Assembly (NCBI RefSeq): GCF_900313025.1
Contig: NZ_OMPQ01000011.1
Span: 248,001-312,000, forward strand
Length of the DNA stretch: 64,000 nt
Direction: 5' to 3'
Source: Pseudophaeobacter sp. EL27
GTDB taxonomy: Bacteria > Pseudomonadota > Alphaproteobacteria > Rhodobacterales > Rhodobacteraceae
Below the pieces are notes generated by a model, which searched no databases, was not told the origin of the DNA, and worked only from the letters and a program-made list of their open reading frames with translations. Shown in pieces: positions 63,601 to 64,000 of the stretch (position 1 is its first letter; each line of letters starts with the position of its first letter). Made by a program: the position numbers and the translations under genes.

Positions 63601-64000
63601 ATGCGTAAAAAAGTAACAAAAGCGATTTTCCCGGTTGCGGGTCTTGGCACGCGTTTTCTGCCTGCGACCAAATCGGTGCCCAAGGAAATCATGACCCTGG
63701 TGGACCGCCCGCTGGTGCAATATGCCATCGATGAGGCCCGCGCTGCCGGCATCAAGGAATTCATCTTTGTCACCTCGCGGGGCAAGGGCGCCCTGGAGGA
63801 TTACTTTGACCACTCGCCTGTGCTGGAGCAGGAGCTGCGCAAGAAGGGCAAGGATGCGCTGTTGGAGATCCTTAAGGACACCAATATGGACAGCGGCGCC
63901 ATCGCCTATATCCGCCAGCATCGCGCCCTGGGCCTGGGCCATGCGGTTTGGTGCGCGCGGCGCCTAATCGCCAATGAACCCTTTGCGGTGATCCTGCCCG
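63601..64000 (+). CDS. galU: UTP-glucose-1-phosphate uridylyltransferase (N-terminal part)
   Basis: The window ends after 133 codons. The visible part begins RKKVTKAIFPVAGLGTRFLP, with the nucleotide-binding GLGTRFLP and the following TKSVPKEI. LVQYAIDEARAAGI and the C-terminal GLGHAVWCARR agree with GalU. The enzyme makes UDP-glucose for surface polysaccharide. The 235-base gap before it contains GCTGAC-N10-GTCAGC at about 63532-63550. The C-terminal part cannot be checked here. Confidence 0.93.
   Translation, partial: MRKKVTKAIFPVAGLGTRFLPATKSVPKEIMTLVDRPLVQYAIDEARAAGIKEFIFVTSRGKGALEDYFDHSPVLEQELRKKGKDALLEILKDTNMDSGAIAYIRQHRALGLGHAVWCARRLIANEPFAVILP

Overview
The window looks like chromosomal DNA of an alphaproteobacterium of the order Rhodobacterales, most likely the Roseobacter group (Phaeobacter/Ruegeria-like). 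This rests on moderately high GC, the protein sequences, hrcA-grpE and dnaK-dnaJ-radC gene sets, promoters matching the alphaproteobacterial RpoH consensus (CTTG, 17-18 bases, CYTATNTNNG), and GC-rich hairpin elements at tail-to-tail gene junctions. Naming a genus would be a guess. I see no rRNA, tRNA, CRISPR array, insertion sequence, prophage or integrase. This is ordinary core chromosome with a few accessory islands.

Layout. 1-9,200: the end of hrcA, grpE, mutS (minus), the malic enzyme/phosphotransacetylase fusion maeB with a ribokinase-like gene, exported msrA (minus), and a class IV aminotransferase coupled to a sulfotransferase-like gene. 9,200-13,700, all minus: an SCP2-like protein, a DUF1810 protein, a coupled M48 protease/DUF898 pair, argG. 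13,700-19,400: two tandem paralogous membrane proteins, ilvA, an Hpt protein divergent from a receiver-PP2C phosphatase, and a Nudix gene. 19,400-28,400: hslO-Nudix-cca, then a heterodimeric ABC exporter behind a candidate leader peptide, a TrmA/RlmD-type RNA methyltransferase and a bacterial sodium channel. 28,400-30,700: two L,D-transpeptidases around a CAP-domain lipoprotein, and a 60-residue exported membrane peptide. 30,700-35,850 (minus): a three-domain kinase/M23/PLP-transaminase fusion, hemH, a methyltransferase. 35,850-41,160: comF-like gene, grxC, nitrilase-family gene, MarR regulator, ubiG (minus), pip and a short solute-binding protein. 41,250-46,860: the rimP-nusA-ylxR-infB operon. 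47,470-50,010 (minus): mutT-argJ-parvulin. 50,050-55,690: secA and two envelope genes. 55,820-59,975 (minus): radC, dnaJ, dnaK. 60,180-64,000: alkB, a KpsM-type permease (minus), cysQ, kdsB and the start of galU.

How the genes work together. Protein quality control is well represented: HrcA, GrpE, DnaK, DnaJ, Hsp33, a parvulin, SecA, MsrA and M48. Two of these genes, dnaK and hslO, carry RpoH-type promoters visible in the sequence. Repair and sanitation genes (mutS, alkB, mutT, radC, Nudix) are scattered. The right end (KpsM-like permease, CysQ, KdsB, GalU) points to surface polysaccharide made with Kdo and UDP-glucose. Two gene-free stretches exceed 300 bases: 38,216-38,540 holds two opposed terminators, and 46,802-47,538 holds terminators that suggest an unannotated minus-strand transcript.

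No wholly new defence or mobile system is visible. The best leads are the aromatic-rich eight-codon leader peptide and alternative hairpins before the ABC exporter, the kinase/M23/transaminase fusion with all three sets of key residues kept, a terminator inside the leader of the rimP operon, and a three-copy hairpin element at convergent gene ends. All functions are assigned by reading motifs; no database search was run.
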